The notes under the pieces were generated by a model. That model worked only from the letters and a program-made list of their open reading frames with translations, did not search any database and was not told the origin of the DNA. DNA of 51,275 nt from Candidatus Minthosoma caballi (GTDB lineage: Bacteria > Bacteroidota > Bacteroidia > Bacteroidales > Bacteroidaceae): contig JAGHVC010000054.1 in assembly GCA_018064505.1 (NCBI GenBank), positions 1 through 51,275 of the forward strand, given 5' to 3'. A program made the translations under genes and the position numbers. Shown here one piece after another: positions 1 through 9,199 of the stretch. Each line of letters opens with the position of its first letter. Position 1 is the stretch's first letter.

Positions 1-208
1 TTTATATACTGGCTAATAAATTACAAAAGTAATATAAAATATTAAAATGAACAAAAATAAGTTAAAATTATAGCCTTATTAGCCAGCAAAACAACAATTT
101 CTTGTGTTTTTTGTTCCAAAAGTCTCTGCCCGTCACGCTTCATTGCTTACGCCTTGTAAGCCATATCGCTTCTGCCCGATAAGCGATGATGCGTGGCGGG
201 CGCAAGCT
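1..208. other. Non-coding left edge of the window
   Basis: No gene is recognised here. On the minus strand, bases 24-31 read TACTTTTG, a match to the -7 element TAnnTTTG, which could serve a gene lying off the left edge; no good -33 box is visible. The right half (128-201) folds into a three-way junction described separately. The short reading frame crossing this stretch on the plus strand runs into the antisense of the epimerase gene and has no family features. Confidence 0.4.
128..201. repeat. Three-way-junction palindrome downstream of galM
   Basis: The outer arms 128-138 (GCCCGTCACGC) and 191-201 (GCGTGGCGGGC) pair over 11 positions with one G-T wobble. They enclose two complete hairpins: 145-150 with 156-161 (GCTTAC/GTAAGC) and 165-171 with 181-187 (ATCGCTT/AAGCGAT). 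The element ends 7 bases past the stop of the leftward epimerase gene, so it would lie in that gene's 3' untranslated region and may act as a processing or termination structure. There is no U-tract typical of a simple terminator. It could equally be a palindromic repeat or a structured RNA; its function is not known. Confidence 0.5.
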
Positions 209-1330
209 TTACTTCACCGACAACTTATAAATACAGGTGTGAACAGCTTTCTCCCCTGGGTTGAGCACTGTGGATGGGAACTCTGGGCGATTTGGGGAGT
301 CTGGGTACTTCTGGGTTTCCAATGCAATGGCTGTGCGAGCGCCTGTATATACCTGCATGCCTGGCTGATTGCACCACACTTCCATTTGTCTTCCTGACTT
401 TGGCGAATAGAGAACAGCAACTTTTTCTACTATTCCTTCTGCCTTATGATTCAAGCAGAAGTTGTTGTCATACTGGAATACCTTGCCCTCTGGAATCTCA
501 AATCTCATGCCTGGACCTCTTGGAGCGTTTGGATCGCGCTTTGGCAGTTCCATAATACGCTCGCCAAGCCTGACTGGCGAACGGAAATCGTACAATGTGC
601 CATCCACACTCAGAAACTTTCCTGTAGGTATGTTGCTTCTATCTGCTTCTGTTGTCTGGTCGGCAAACACTGTAAGTTCGTGATCCATTATGTCACCATG
701 CCCTATGCCATCAAGATTGAAATATGAGTGGCAGGTTGTGTTCACAACTGTTGCCTTGTCTGTTGTGGATTCAAAGCAGAGAGAGAGCCCGTTATCCTTT
801 GTGATGGAATATGTCAGAGTGGTGGTTAAACGGCCAGGGAAACCATCTTCGCCGTCTGGAAGAATGCACTGCATGACAACTTTGTTCTTAGTTGCTTTCA
901 GCACTGTCCACACTACCCTGTCAAAGCCTTTCACTCCGCCGTGCAGAGTGTGAGGGCCACTATTCTTTGTGATGTTATACTCTTTGCCGTTGAGCGTGAA
1001 TTTAGCGTTTGAAATACGATTTGCATAGCGGCCAACTGCTGGTCCTACCTGTCCAAGGTTGTAATTCACATATCCTCCAATGGCAGGATAGCTGGTGACA
1101 AGATTCTCGTAGTTCCCGTCTTTATCAGGCGAAAAGAACGAAACAATGAAACCGCCATAGTTTGTCACCTGAGCAGCAACTGTGCCGTTTGAGATTGTGT
1201 ACAGTGCCACTTTCTTTCCATCCATGATTGTGTCGTATGGCGCTGGATTGAGCAGCGGAATATTGTTCTTTGCAGCAAACATGGTCACTGCAACTGCGAT
1301 TAGAGAAACAAAAGCTAGTAATCTTTTCAT
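209..1330 (-). CDS. galM: Secreted aldose 1-epimerase (galactose mutarotase)
   Basis: This enzyme interconverts alpha and beta anomers of aldoses such as glucose and galactose. The 373-residue protein begins with a signal peptide (about residues 1-20), so it should act in the periplasm. The galactose-mutarotase signatures are present in order: VGRYANRI (98-105), HTLHGG (127-132), the catalytic-histidine motif HSYFNL (201-206) and, near the C-terminus, LETQ with the likely catalytic glutamate. A start three codons further upstream (1339) is possible, but the chosen ATG sits directly before the Lys-Arg n-region of the signal peptide. It is divergent from the helicase gene and shares a 65-base promoter region. 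A periplasmic epimerase fits the glycan-degrading genes nearby. Confidence 0.9.
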   Translation of the reverse strand: MKRLLAFVSLIAVAVTMFAAKNNIPLLNPAPYDTIMDGKKVALYTISNGTVAAQVTNYGGFIVSFFSPDKDGNYENLVTSYPAIGGYVNYNLGQVGPAVGRYANRISNAKFTLNGKEYNITKNSGPHTLHGGVKGFDRVVWTVLKATKNKVVMQCILPDGEDGFPGRLTTTLTYSITKDNGLSLCFESTTDKATVVNTTCHSYFNLDGIGHGDIMDHELTVFADQTTEADRSNIPTGKFLSVDGTLYDFRSPVRLGERIMELPKRDPNAPRGPGMRFEIPEGKVFQYDNNFCLNHKAEGIVEKVAVLYSPKSGRQMEVWCNQPGMQVYTGARTAIALETQKYPDSPNRPEFPSTVLNPGEKAVHTCIYKLSVK

Positions 1331-1344
1331 GATTATCAATATTT

Positions 1345-1370
1345 ATTCGTATTTTTGCACAAATATATAC
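1345..1370. promoter_or_regulatory. Back-to-back promoters of galM and hrpB
   Basis: Two -7 elements of the TAnnTTTG type overlap head to head: TATTTTTG at 1350-1357 facing right (to the helicase) and TATATTTG on the minus strand at 1360-1367 facing left (to galM). The -33 boxes are weak. Both lie 20-45 bases before the respective ATG codons. Confidence 0.5.
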
Positions 1371-1395
1371 GATTATTTCGGCATTATCAAGAAAT

Positions 1396-3735
1396 ATGAC
1401 AAAAAACATCATTGATGCAGAGAAACTGCCTGCTCATGCCATAGCAGACAGGGTGAACTGTCAATTGGCAGAGCATAACACCCTCGTCATCACAGCTCCT
1501 CCCGGAGCGGGCAAATCTACTTTACTGCCACTCACTATCCTGCAGTCGCTCGCCGACGGAGGCAAAGTGCTTGTGCTTGAGCCTCGTAGGCTTGCAGCAC
1601 GGCAAATTGCTGAGCGCATGGCATACATGCTGGGCGAGCCTGTTGGCAAAACTGTCGGCTACAGAGTGCGCCATGAGACCAAAGTGTCAGACGGAACTCG
1701 CATTGAGGTGCTCACAGAGGGCATCTTGACTCGCATGCTTGTTGCCGACTCTATGTTAGATGGTGTTTCTGTTGTCATTTTTGATGAATTTCACGAACGA
1801 AGCCTCAACTCCGATGCAGCCTTAGCACTCACTCGAGAAGCACAGCAAATAGTGCGACCCGATCTCCGCATTGTCATAATGTCTGCCACCATCGACACAT
1901 CCTTCATTTGCCAATCGCTAAGCGCACCTTTGATTGAAAGCGAAGGACGAATGTTTCCCGTAGAAATTGTATATTCTAAAAATGAAATTCCATTTCCTGC
2001 TACTGACACGAGGGAAATAGCAGCGGCTACTGTCCGCACCATTCTCCAAGCTCACAGAGAACACGAAGGCGACATTCTCGTTTTTCTTCCTGGCGAAGCT
2101 GATATCCGTCGCTGTCAAGACATGCTCGGCTCTTCATTAGGCAACACTCATGTGTGTCCGCTTTACGGAATGCTTTCTCCTCAAGAACAGCGTTCTGCTA
2201 TTGCTCCAAGCGTTGCCGGAGAAAGAAAAGTGGTGCTTGCAACATCTATTGCTGAGACCTCCATCACCATCGAAGGCGTGAGGATTGTCATTGATTCCGG
2301 GCTTTGCCGCAAGATGGTTTTCGATTCGCGCAGCAGCCTCAGTCATCTTGAAACCGCACGCATCAGCATGGATATGGCAAATCAGCGATGCGGAAGAGCT
2401 GGGCGAGTTGCGCCTGGAGTATGCTACCGCCTTTGGAATAAAGCCACCGAGCATCGCATGGACGAATGCCGCAGTCCAGAGATTGCCGATGCCGATCTCT
2501 CCCCTATGCTTCTTGACATTGCTGCATGGGGAGAATGCGACGCTGCCAACCTTGCATGGCTCACGCCTCCACCGTCATCTCATGTCACACAGGGCAATGC
2601 TTTACTTAGACTTCTCAATGCTATTGATGATAATGGCAAAATCACCCCTCATGGGCGAACACTCTGGAAGCATCCGTACCATCCGCGCATAGCTCACATG
2701 CTTGCAAAAGCTGAGCATGCGGGACTCAAGCCTTTAGCAACTAAGATTGCAGAGATGCTTGAATCTCCACCTAATTCCTGGCCAAAGCATCTTTATGAGC
2801 CTAACACAGGGAAGCTTCTTGCATACGCATATCCTGAGCGCATAGCTCAGCAGCAAAAAGAAGGGATTGGCAAATTTCGTCTTGCTAACGGAAGCAACGC
2901 CACTGCAGATTCTTCTGATGACCTCGCTCTTCACGACTGGATTGTCATTGCAAGCATGAACGCCACTGCCAATGGCAACATACACCTTGCCGCCCCTCTC
3001 ACTCTGGAAGATGTCGTTGAGCACGCTTCAGAGCGCGACAACATCTCATGGGACAACAAGCAAGGCACAATCATTGCACGCAGAGAGCAACGCGTAGGGA
3101 ATCTCGTCGTCGGCTCTCGCCCCATCAGCGACGGCAATCGCGAGCAAATCGTTTCTACCATTTGCGAAGCAGCAAAGAAACTTGGCACAAGCATGCTTGA
3201 TTTCTCAGATGCAGTACAGAACCTGCAACGCCGCATAGCAACTGCATCACTATGGCATCCAGAATTAGAACTTCCAGATGTTTCAACCGACACCATTCTG
3301 CAATCTTCTCCCGAATGGCTGCCTTTATATATAGGCAAGGCAACCACCACTTCGGAGCTGAAAAAGATTGATCTTACGGCTACAATATGGGGATTGCTGT
3401 CCTACGAACAACAGGAAGCTGTTGAACGCATAGCCCCTACCCATATCCACATGCCGTCTGGGCGAAAGGCACGCATAGAATATCGTCAAGGAGCTGAACA
3501 GCCAATCCTTCGCGTGCGTCTGCAAGAATGCTTTGGGATGACTGACACCCCAAGAGTGGATAACGGCAAGCGACCTATACTTATGGAATTGCTGTCGCCT
3601 GGCTTCAAACCTGTTCAGCTGACACAAGACTTGAAAAGCTTCTGGTCGAGCACATATTTTGATGTGCGCAAGGAACTGCGACGACGCTACCCTAAACATT
3701 CTTGGCCAGAAGATCCAGGGAAAGGTAAAGGTTAA
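1396..3735 (+). CDS. hrpB: HrpB-type ATP-dependent helicase
   Basis: This is a cytoplasmic DExH-box helicase of the HrpB family, 779 residues, close to the usual family length. Walker A is APPGAGKST (Lys40), the DExH box is DEFH (130-133) followed by ERSLNSD, and motif III is SATID. The second RecA domain carries TSIAETSIT and QRCGRAGR, and the C-terminal HrpB-specific domain ends in a basic tail (near FDVRKELRRRYPKHSWPED). Its substrate in cells is not settled; the family is placed among RNA helicases by sequence. The gene is monocistronic and is followed by low-complexity repeats. Confidence 0.92.
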   Translation: MTKNIIDAEKLPAHAIADRVNCQLAEHNTLVITAPPGAGKSTLLPLTILQSLADGGKVLVLEPRRLAARQIAERMAYMLGEPVGKTVGYRVRHETKVSDGTRIEVLTEGILTRMLVADSMLDGVSVVIFDEFHERSLNSDAALALTREAQQIVRPDLRIVIMSATIDTSFICQSLSAPLIESEGRMFPVEIVYSKNEIPFPATDTREIAAATVRTILQAHREHEGDILVFLPGEADIRRCQDMLGSSLGNTHVCPLYGMLSPQEQRSAIAPSVAGERKVVLATSIAETSITIEGVRIVIDSGLCRKMVFDSRSSLSHLETARISMDMANQRCGRAGRVAPGVCYRLWNKATEHRMDECRSPEIADADLSPMLLDIAAWGECDAANLAWLTPPPSSHVTQGNALLRLLNAIDDNGKITPHGRTLWKHPYHPRIAHMLAKAEHAGLKPLATKIAEMLESPPNSWPKHLYEPNTGKLLAYAYPERIAQQQKEGIGKFRLANGSNATADSSDDLALHDWIVIASMNATANGNIHLAAPLTLEDVVEHASERDNISWDNKQGTIIARREQRVGNLVVGSRPISDGNREQIVSTICEAAKKLGTSMLDFSDAVQNLQRRIATASLWHPELELPDVSTDTILQSSPEWLPLYIGKATTTSELKKIDLTATIWGLLSYEQQEAVERIAPTHIHMPSGRKARIEYRQGAEQPILRVRLQECFGMTDTPRVDNGKRPILMELLSPGFKPVQLTQDLKSFWSSTYFDVRKELRRRYPKHSWPEDPGKGKG

Positions 3736-3785
3736 GGGCTAAAAGGCTAAGGTTAAGGGGTAAGGGTAAAAGGTTAAAGGTAAAA
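3736..3785. repeat. Degenerate (T)TAAGG/TAAAAGG microsatellite
   Basis: Directly after the helicase stop codon, about 50 bases are built from imperfect copies of TTAAGG, TAAAAGG and TTAAAGG on the plus strand. It adjoins the GC-rich palindromic element at 3786-3822. There is no coding capacity. It is probably a product of slippage; a terminator role is not evident. Confidence 0.55.
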
Positions 3786-3822
3786 GGAACCCCACCCCAG
3801 CCCTCCCCTCAGAGGGAGGGAG
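3786..3822 (-). repeat. GGGTGGGTCTT-type palindromic element, copy 1
   Basis: On the minus strand this reads CTCCCTCCCT, a short loop, AGGGGAGGG, then CTGGGGTGGGG. It matches four other intergenic copies in the window (33991-34037, 41594-41633, 41727-41766, 46249-46290). The core is a CCCTCCC/GGGAGGG hairpin followed by a G-rich tail. This copy is the most divergent and the only one not directly abutting a coding sequence. Confidence 0.6.
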
Positions 3823-3917
3823 TGCCATGCGGATAGAAGTTAAGCCAGAAACAAGCACATAACTGGATAAAAAAGCGGAATATTATGCTTATTCTTTTCC
3901 ATATTAGAAAAAAAGCC

Positions 3918-3925
3918 TATCTTTG
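3918..3925 (+). promoter_or_regulatory. -7 promoter element of the GH3 gene
   Basis: TATCTTTG is an exact match to the TAnnTTTG -7 consensus, with a T-rich -33 region about 20 bases upstream. It overlaps an in-frame TTG at 3923, which rules out that codon as the start and supports the ATG at 4010. Confidence 0.6.
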
Positions 3926-4009
3926 CGACTATTATATATGTTAGAAACAACGAGAGAGGCATTTATTATTCACAATGAAGCAGCCTTAGCTCTGAAAAAT
4001 CAAACAATC

Positions 4010-6679
4010 ATGAGAACCTTTAAGTTACTAGCCGCGGCATTGTCGTCCGCAGTATTCATGTCGTTCACCACCACCGACAAGGATCAATACGACTACCCTT
4101 TTCAAAACCCTAACCTCCCTGTAGAGAAGCGTGTTGACGACCTCATCAGCCGCCTCACGCCAGAAGAGAAAGTGGGCATGATGATGAATCGCTCAGCAGC
4201 AGTAGAGCGTCTTGGCATCCCTGCATACAACCGGTGGGGTGAAGCATGCCATGGACTCATGGGAGTCAGCGATGTTACCGTTTTCCCACAGTGTATAGCA
4301 CTTGCTTCCACATTTGACGATGCTGCAGAGCTAAAAGCTTATACTATGGTATCTGATGAAGCACGCGGACGCTACAATTCTCTTCCACGCACTGGCGACA
4401 TCGGTCCTTATGTATCTGCTCTTCCAAACCTCACATTCTGGGCTCCGAATGTAAATATATTCCGCGATCCTCGCTGGGGCCGTGGACAGGAAACTTACGG
4501 AGAAGATCCTTACCTCAGCTCACGAATGGGACTCAATGTTGTGCTTGGAATGCAAGGCAACGACAAAAAATACTATAAGACTCATGCATGTGCTAAGCAC
4601 TTTGCCATCCACAGCGGCCCAGAGCCTTTGCGACACAAGTTCAATGCCGAGCCTACAGGACGCGACCTTTGGGAAACATACCTTCCTGCTTTCAAGACCC
4701 TCGTCACAGAAGGCAATGTGCAGGAAGTCATGTGTGCCTACAGCGCTTACCAAGGTGAGCCTTGCTGCACATCTAGCCGTCTGCTCGTACATATCCTCCG
4801 CGACCGCTGGCATTTCAATGGCCTTGTAGTCAGTGACTGCGATGCAATTAATGACTTTTACAACAAAGGTGCTCACGGCACACATGCTAACGCTATGGTT
4901 GCCAGCACAGAAGCTGTACGCAATGGCACTGACCTCGAATGCGGCAAGAGCTATCAGTCACTTGTTGAGGGCATGAAACAAGGCGCTATCAAGGAGTCGG
5001 AACTGGATGTTTCTCTTCGCCGTCTTATCAAGGCACGCATCGAGCTCGGCATGTTCGACCCTGACGAGATGAACCCCTACTCTACCATTCCTGGCAGCGT
5101 AGTAGATTGCCAAGCCCACCGCGACCATGCGCTTCTCCTTGCTCGTGAAGCACAGGTGCTCCTCAAGAACAAAAACAATGTGCTCCCTCTCTCAAAGAGC
5201 CTCAAGCGCATTGCTGTAGTTGGTCCTAATGCTGACAATGCAGAGATGATGCGTGGAAACTACAGCGGCACTCCTACTCACTGTGTCACTATTCTTCAAG
5301 GCATCAAGAATAAGATGCCAAACGCTCAGGTTGACTACATTAAAGGATGTGAGATTGAGAACGAGTACATCCAAGTGCCTAAGATGCAACTCATAAAGGG
5401 TAATGGCAAAGATGGATTCTATTGTGAATACTACGCATCTACCGACTGGACAGGCAACACCGTCCGCACAGACAATGCCACTACAATCAATTACATGACT
5501 GATGGCGGATACGGCTTCGGAGCAGGAGTTCCATCAAGCGACTTCACAGCTCGCTACACAGGCAAGTTCACAAGCGACTTCACTGGCGACCTTTGCATTT
5601 CTATCAGCGGTACATCTTATACAGTTATGATGGATGGTGACAGCATCGGCAGTTCAAATCCAAAGCCTCTTTCATTCACATTCACTCCAGGCATGGAACT
5701 CACAGAGGCACAGCGTCAGGAACTCATGGCAAGCGGCATGTTCCGTCGCCGTGGTCCAAATGTCATCATGAAATCTGTTGAGGCTGGTAAGACATACGAT
5801 CTCGAGATTCTTTTCAAGTCAGCAGCTGCAGGCAGCAATTCACGCCTCACAGTCGATGTTTACCAGCGTCGCATTGCAGAGTTTGAGGAGCTTAAGAATC
5901 AGGTAAAAGCATACGATGCGGTAATATATGTTGGTGGCATCACCTCATCGCAAGAGGGTGAAGGTCATGAGCGCAGCACCATCGAGCTTCCTGCAGTGCA
6001 GCAGCGCTGCATCAAGGCTCTCAGCGAATCAGGCAAGCCAGTCATATTCGTAAGCTGTTCTGGCAGCTGCATCGCACTTGGCGAAGTTGAGCCATACTAC
6101 GATGCGCTTCTTCAGAGCTGGTACTCTGGACAGGAAGGTGGCACTGCTATTGCAGATGTTCTCTTCGGTGACTTCAACCCTTCAGGAAAGCTTCCTGTAA
6201 CATTCTACAAGTCAACTGATCAGCTCCCTGATTTCCAAGATTACAGCATGAACAACCGCACTTATCGCTACTTCACTGGCACTCCTCTCTATGCATTCGG
6301 CTACGGACAGAGCTACACTCAGTTCCAGTTCGGACAGGCTAAGCTTTCAAAATCGGCAATCAAGGCTGGCAAGAGCGTTGACATCACTATCCCTGTCAGC
6401 AACACAGGATCAATGGACGGCGCAGAGGTGGTACAGGTATATGTAAAGAGCCTCACTAATCCAGATGCTCCAATCAAGTCGCTCAAGGCTTACCGCCGCG
6501 TAGAAGTTGCTTCAGGCAGTACAGCCACTGTAAAGCTTACTCTCGCACCTGATGCATTTGCGTACTATAAGGAATCTAAGGATGACCTCGCAATTTTCCC
6601 AGGCCGCTATCAGATTCTCTACGGCAACTCATCACGAGATGCAGATCTCAAGTCTCTCTCATTAGAGGTGAAAGAGTAA
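4010..6679 (+). CDS. Secreted GH3 beta-glycosidase with PA14 insert
   Basis: This glycoside hydrolase family 3 enzyme probably removes terminal beta-linked glucose or xylose from oligosaccharides in the periplasm. From the ATG at 4010 the protein is 889 residues with a signal peptide (about 1-22). The N-terminal TIM-barrel domain contains the substrate-binding K-H pair (CAKHFAIHSGPE) and the nucleophile motif VVSDCDA (Asp276). The GH3 C-terminal sandwich is interrupted by a PA14-type insert (about residues 465-610), and a fibronectin-III-like domain closes the protein. Exact specificity (xylosidase or glucosidase) cannot be told from sequence. It converges on a secreted esterase gene, consistent with hemicellulose breakdown. 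Confidence 0.9.
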   Translation: MRTFKLLAAALSSAVFMSFTTTDKDQYDYPFQNPNLPVEKRVDDLISRLTPEEKVGMMMNRSAAVERLGIPAYNRWGEACHGLMGVSDVTVFPQCIALASTFDDAAELKAYTMVSDEARGRYNSLPRTGDIGPYVSALPNLTFWAPNVNIFRDPRWGRGQETYGEDPYLSSRMGLNVVLGMQGNDKKYYKTHACAKHFAIHSGPEPLRHKFNAEPTGRDLWETYLPAFKTLVTEGNVQEVMCAYSAYQGEPCCTSSRLLVHILRDRWHFNGLVVSDCDAINDFYNKGAHGTHANAMVASTEAVRNGTDLECGKSYQSLVEGMKQGAIKESELDVSLRRLIKARIELGMFDPDEMNPYSTIPGSVVDCQAHRDHALLLAREAQVLLKNKNNVLPLSKSLKRIAVVGPNADNAEMMRGNYSGTPTHCVTILQGIKNKMPNAQVDYIKGCEIENEYIQVPKMQLIKGNGKDGFYCEYYASTDWTGNTVRTDNATTINYMTDGGYGFGAGVPSSDFTARYTGKFTSDFTGDLCISISGTSYTVMMDGDSIGSSNPKPLSFTFTPGMELTEAQRQELMASGMFRRRGPNVIMKSVEAGKTYDLEILFKSAAAGSNSRLTVDVYQRRIAEFEELKNQVKAYDAVIYVGGITSSQEGEGHERSTIELPAVQQRCIKALSESGKPVIFVSCSGSCIALGEVEPYYDALLQSWYSGQEGGTAIADVLFGDFNPSGKLPVTFYKSTDQLPDFQDYSMNNRTYRYFTGTPLYAFGYGQSYTQFQFGQAKLSKSAIKAGKSVDITIPVSNTGSMDGAEVVQVYVKSLTNPDAPIKSLKAYRRVEVASGSTATVKLTLAPDAFAYYKESKDDLAIFPGRYQILYGNSSRDADLKSLSLEVKE

Positions 6680-6720
6680 TATAAATGATTCATATACAAC
6701 AAGTTCGTAATTTATAGAAG

Positions 6721-6785
6721 TTAGAGGAGTTAAAGACGAATGTTATGCTCTTCCCATCCTATGGTATCGTCTTTAACTCCTCTAA
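6721..6785. terminator. Bidirectional terminator hairpin
   Basis: A perfect 19-base inverted repeat (6721-6739 with 6767-6785) with a 27-base loop lies between the convergent GH3 and esterase genes. The stem begins TTAGAGGAGTT. Its position and symmetry fit transcription termination from both sides. Confidence 0.7.
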
Positions 6786-6808
6786 TTTCTCAAACCATGG
6801 CCCGCCTA

Positions 6809-7660
6809 CTAAAGCTGATCAAGCCATATTTTCAAGTCTTGCATCATCTCCTTATGATATTTGAACCATTGTCCACACCCCCATCCGTGACCGCCTGAAG
6901 GATATACATGCATTGAAGCCTTTACCTTAGCCTTCTTCAATGCAAGATAATACTCTGCCGAGTTTGCAGGTGGCACAAGGAAATCGTCATCAGACAAAAG
7001 CAAGATTGCTGGAGGAGTGTCTGCATTCACTTGCAAAGCATTGCTATACTCCTTTTCCTGTTCTTCTGTGGCATTCTCGCCTACGAAGCAGTTATGAGAA
7101 TCCATGTGAGTGATTGACTTATCCATTGAAATTACTGGATAGAACAGAATCTGGAAGTTTGGGCGAGTGGCCTCGTCGCTGTGAGTGGCAATAGTAGAAG
7201 CCAAGTGACCGCCAGCAGACGAGCCAAGAATGCCAACCTTCTGAGGATCAATGCCCCATTTCTCTGCATTCTCGCGAATCAATCTCATTGCTTCCTTAGC
7301 GTCACTCATTGGCACTTCCTTGTTTCCGTTTGGCATTCGGTAGCTGAGCACGATAGTAGCAATGCCCTGAGGAACAAGGTGCTGCGCCCAATCATATCCC
7401 TCTTGAGAGATTGACAACATTCTGTATCCACCGCCTGGGCATACAAGCACCGCCTTGCCATTGCCCTTGCCATCCTCAGGCAAGAACACGCGAATGCTTG
7501 GCTTGTAGTTGCGTTGTTCTGCATTGAATGGCTGCTTATCTACGCCATTAGTGTTTGGCAAACCATTTGGCCAGAGGTCAATATCAAAACTTTGAGGCTG
7601 CTGAGCCATTGCACTGAGCATGCAGCTCAGCATGATAAGTGTTAAGAAAATCTTTCGCAT
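6809..7660 (-). CDS. Secreted alpha/beta hydrolase, acetyl-xylan-esterase-like
   Basis: This 283-residue protein has a signal peptide (about 1-19) and an alpha/beta-hydrolase fold. The oxyanion motif CPGGGY is at 74-79, the nucleophile elbow GSSAGGH at 146-152 (Ser148), an acidic residue in LLSDDDF, and the catalytic His in SGGHGWG near 258. The layout matches the Bacteroidota esterases that remove acetyl or feruloyl groups from xylan (BD-FAE/Axe-like). It would act in the periplasm, next to a convergent GH3 gene. It follows the aminotransferase gene by 88 bases on the same strand and may be co-transcribed with it. Other small esters remain possible substrates. Confidence 0.8.
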   Translation of the reverse strand: MRKIFLTLIMLSCMLSAMAQQPQSFDIDLWPNGLPNTNGVDKQPFNAEQRNYKPSIRVFLPEDGKGNGKAVLVCPGGGYRMLSISQEGYDWAQHLVPQGIATIVLSYRMPNGNKEVPMSDAKEAMRLIRENAEKWGIDPQKVGILGSSAGGHLASTIATHSDEATRPNFQILFYPVISMDKSITHMDSHNCFVGENATEEQEKEYSNALQVNADTPPAILLLSDDDFLVPPANSAEYYLALKKAKVKASMHVYPSGGHGWGCGQWFKYHKEMMQDLKIWLDQL

Positions 7661-7748
7661 ATTAGAATAGTTAGTTTTACTGTTTCTTGGAATTAAACCA
7701 GTATTGCTGTGCCACAGTTAATTATCGAAGGAAAGCGTACCATTATTG

Positions 7749-9059
7749 TTACTGTTTATGATCCTCTTGGAATAGTTTCATACGCTCGTCAAGCACAGTG
7801 TATAATTCGTCTCGCATTCGACTAGTGCATGCACGCACACCTGGCTGATGCGAGCCTGTTGTGTCGAGATTAATAGAGCTAACACCATAGTGTATCAATT
7901 CCTTGGCCAGTTCAGAGCCTGTCATGCCTGGAAACGAGAGTGAGAAGAAGAAACCGTCTCCTATATCTTCGTTCACATCCTTAGGATAAGTGATTGTGAA
8001 GCCATTATCACAGAAAATCTTTTTCATCTTCTTCGCACGAACTGCATACTCGCGAGTGTCCTCAACAAAGTTTATCTTTCCCTCGCATGAGAGGCGAAGC
8101 ATTTCTGCATAGCCATACTGAGTTGTGGCAGTACAGCCAGAAGTAATCATATACTGAATGCTGGCAATGAATGTTGGGCCAAACACACCTGAGTCGTGAT
8201 AGCGCTCAGCAAGGTCAGGGAAGTGGCGGTCAAAAAGTTTATCGCTGATACAAACGAGAGCCATCCTCTGCCCAGCATACGAGAAAATCTTACTTGAAGA
8301 AAGCATGAGCATATAATTGTCCGTGTAGCGAGCCACAGTGCGAACGAAAGGCTCCACATAAGGATGGCTAAGGTCGCGACGGCTATCCATTGCAAAATAA
8401 GCAAGGTCTTCCATTACAATTACATCATGCTTGGTGGCAAGTTCACCTATGATTTGCAGTTCCTCCTCTTCCAGCGAAATCCATGCAGGGTTGTTAGGGT
8501 TGCTGTAGATGATGGCAGCAATATCGCCATCTTTCAGTTCTGTCTCCAGTTTATCACGCAGAGCCTGTCCGCGGTATGGATAGATGTCAAATTCTTTCCA
8601 TTCAATACCCAAAATGCGCAACTGAGATTTCTGGATAGGGAAGCCTGGGTCGATGAACAGCACCTTGTTCTTTTTCCTATCTCGCTGACAGCACGCAATA
8701 AAGCTGCCGAAAGAGCCTGCTACACTGCCTACCGTAGGAATGCAGGCACGAGGAGTGATGTCAATATTGATGAAAGCTTTCACAAATTCACTTGCAGCAT
8801 CTTTCAGTTCCTTCACGCCAGCAGCTGCAGGATACTGACTGCCAATGCCGCTATCCAACGCACGCTTTTCTGCCTCAATGCCATACTTATTGGCAGGAAG
8901 GCCAGGAGACCCCTGATCCATACGAATGAAAGGTATTCCTGTCTTCTGTTCCAAATATTGCGCCACCAGCAATGTCTCGCCTATTGTTGCATGAGAGAGG
9001 TCTGCCACATGATTGACACGCGCCGCCTCTTCCACAAGCTCTTCGCTAAAAATCTTCAT
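7749..9059 (-). CDS. Class I/II PLP-dependent aminotransferase
   Basis: This 436-residue cytoplasmic enzyme has fold-type-I aminotransferase motifs: YSNPNNPAW (PLP-ring contact), EDLAYF, and the Schiff-base lysine in SSSKIFSYAGQRMAL (about residue 260). An Arg near the C-terminus (PGVRAC) would bind the substrate carboxylate. The amino-acid partner cannot be deduced. The start at 9059 is preferred because the -7 element TATTTTTG on the minus strand (9096-9103) overlaps an upstream in-frame ATG at 9098. It is divergent from the cobalamin operon. Confidence 0.85.
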   Translation of the reverse strand: MKIFSEELVEEAARVNHVADLSHATIGETLLVAQYLEQKTGIPFIRMDQGSPGLPANKYGIEAEKRALDSGIGSQYPAAAGVKELKDAASEFVKAFINIDITPRACIPTVGSVAGSFGSFIACCQRDRKKNKVLFIDPGFPIQKSQLRILGIEWKEFDIYPYRGQALRDKLETELKDGDIAAIIYSNPNNPAWISLEEEELQIIGELATKHDVIVMEDLAYFAMDSRRDLSHPYVEPFVRTVARYTDNYMLMLSSSKIFSYAGQRMALVCISDKLFDRHFPDLAERYHDSGVFGPTFIASIQYMITSGCTATTQYGYAEMLRLSCEGKINFVEDTREYAVRAKKMKKIFCDNGFTITYPKDVNEDIGDGFFFSLSFPGMTGSELAKELIHYGVSSINLDTTGSHQPGVRACTSRMRDELYTVLDERMKLFQEDHKQ

Positions 9060-9095
9060 ATTTATTAGAGGTATTAAGTTCTTAAGATTATTCCA

Positions 9096-9103
9096 CAAAA
9101 ATA
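9096..9103 (-). promoter_or_regulatory. -7 element of the aminotransferase gene
   Basis: On the minus strand the sequence is TATTTTTG, a consensus -7 box placed about 37 bases before the chosen ATG at 9059. Confidence 0.5.
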
Positions 9104-9199
9104 CGAGTTATCGGCGAATTTTCAATAACATTTATCACAAAATCTTGGTCAGGCAGGCTAAAATAGGGATGAAAAGTAAAATTATTCATTAATAATGCG

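Noticed and set aside
3923-4009. N-terminal extension of the GH3 protein starting at TTG
   Set aside because: The -7 promoter element overlaps this codon, and the signal peptide begins at the ATG at 4010.
8364-9068. 234-codon plus-strand frame opposite the aminotransferase
   Set aside because: The aminotransferase motifs are on the other strand, and this frame has no recognisable features.
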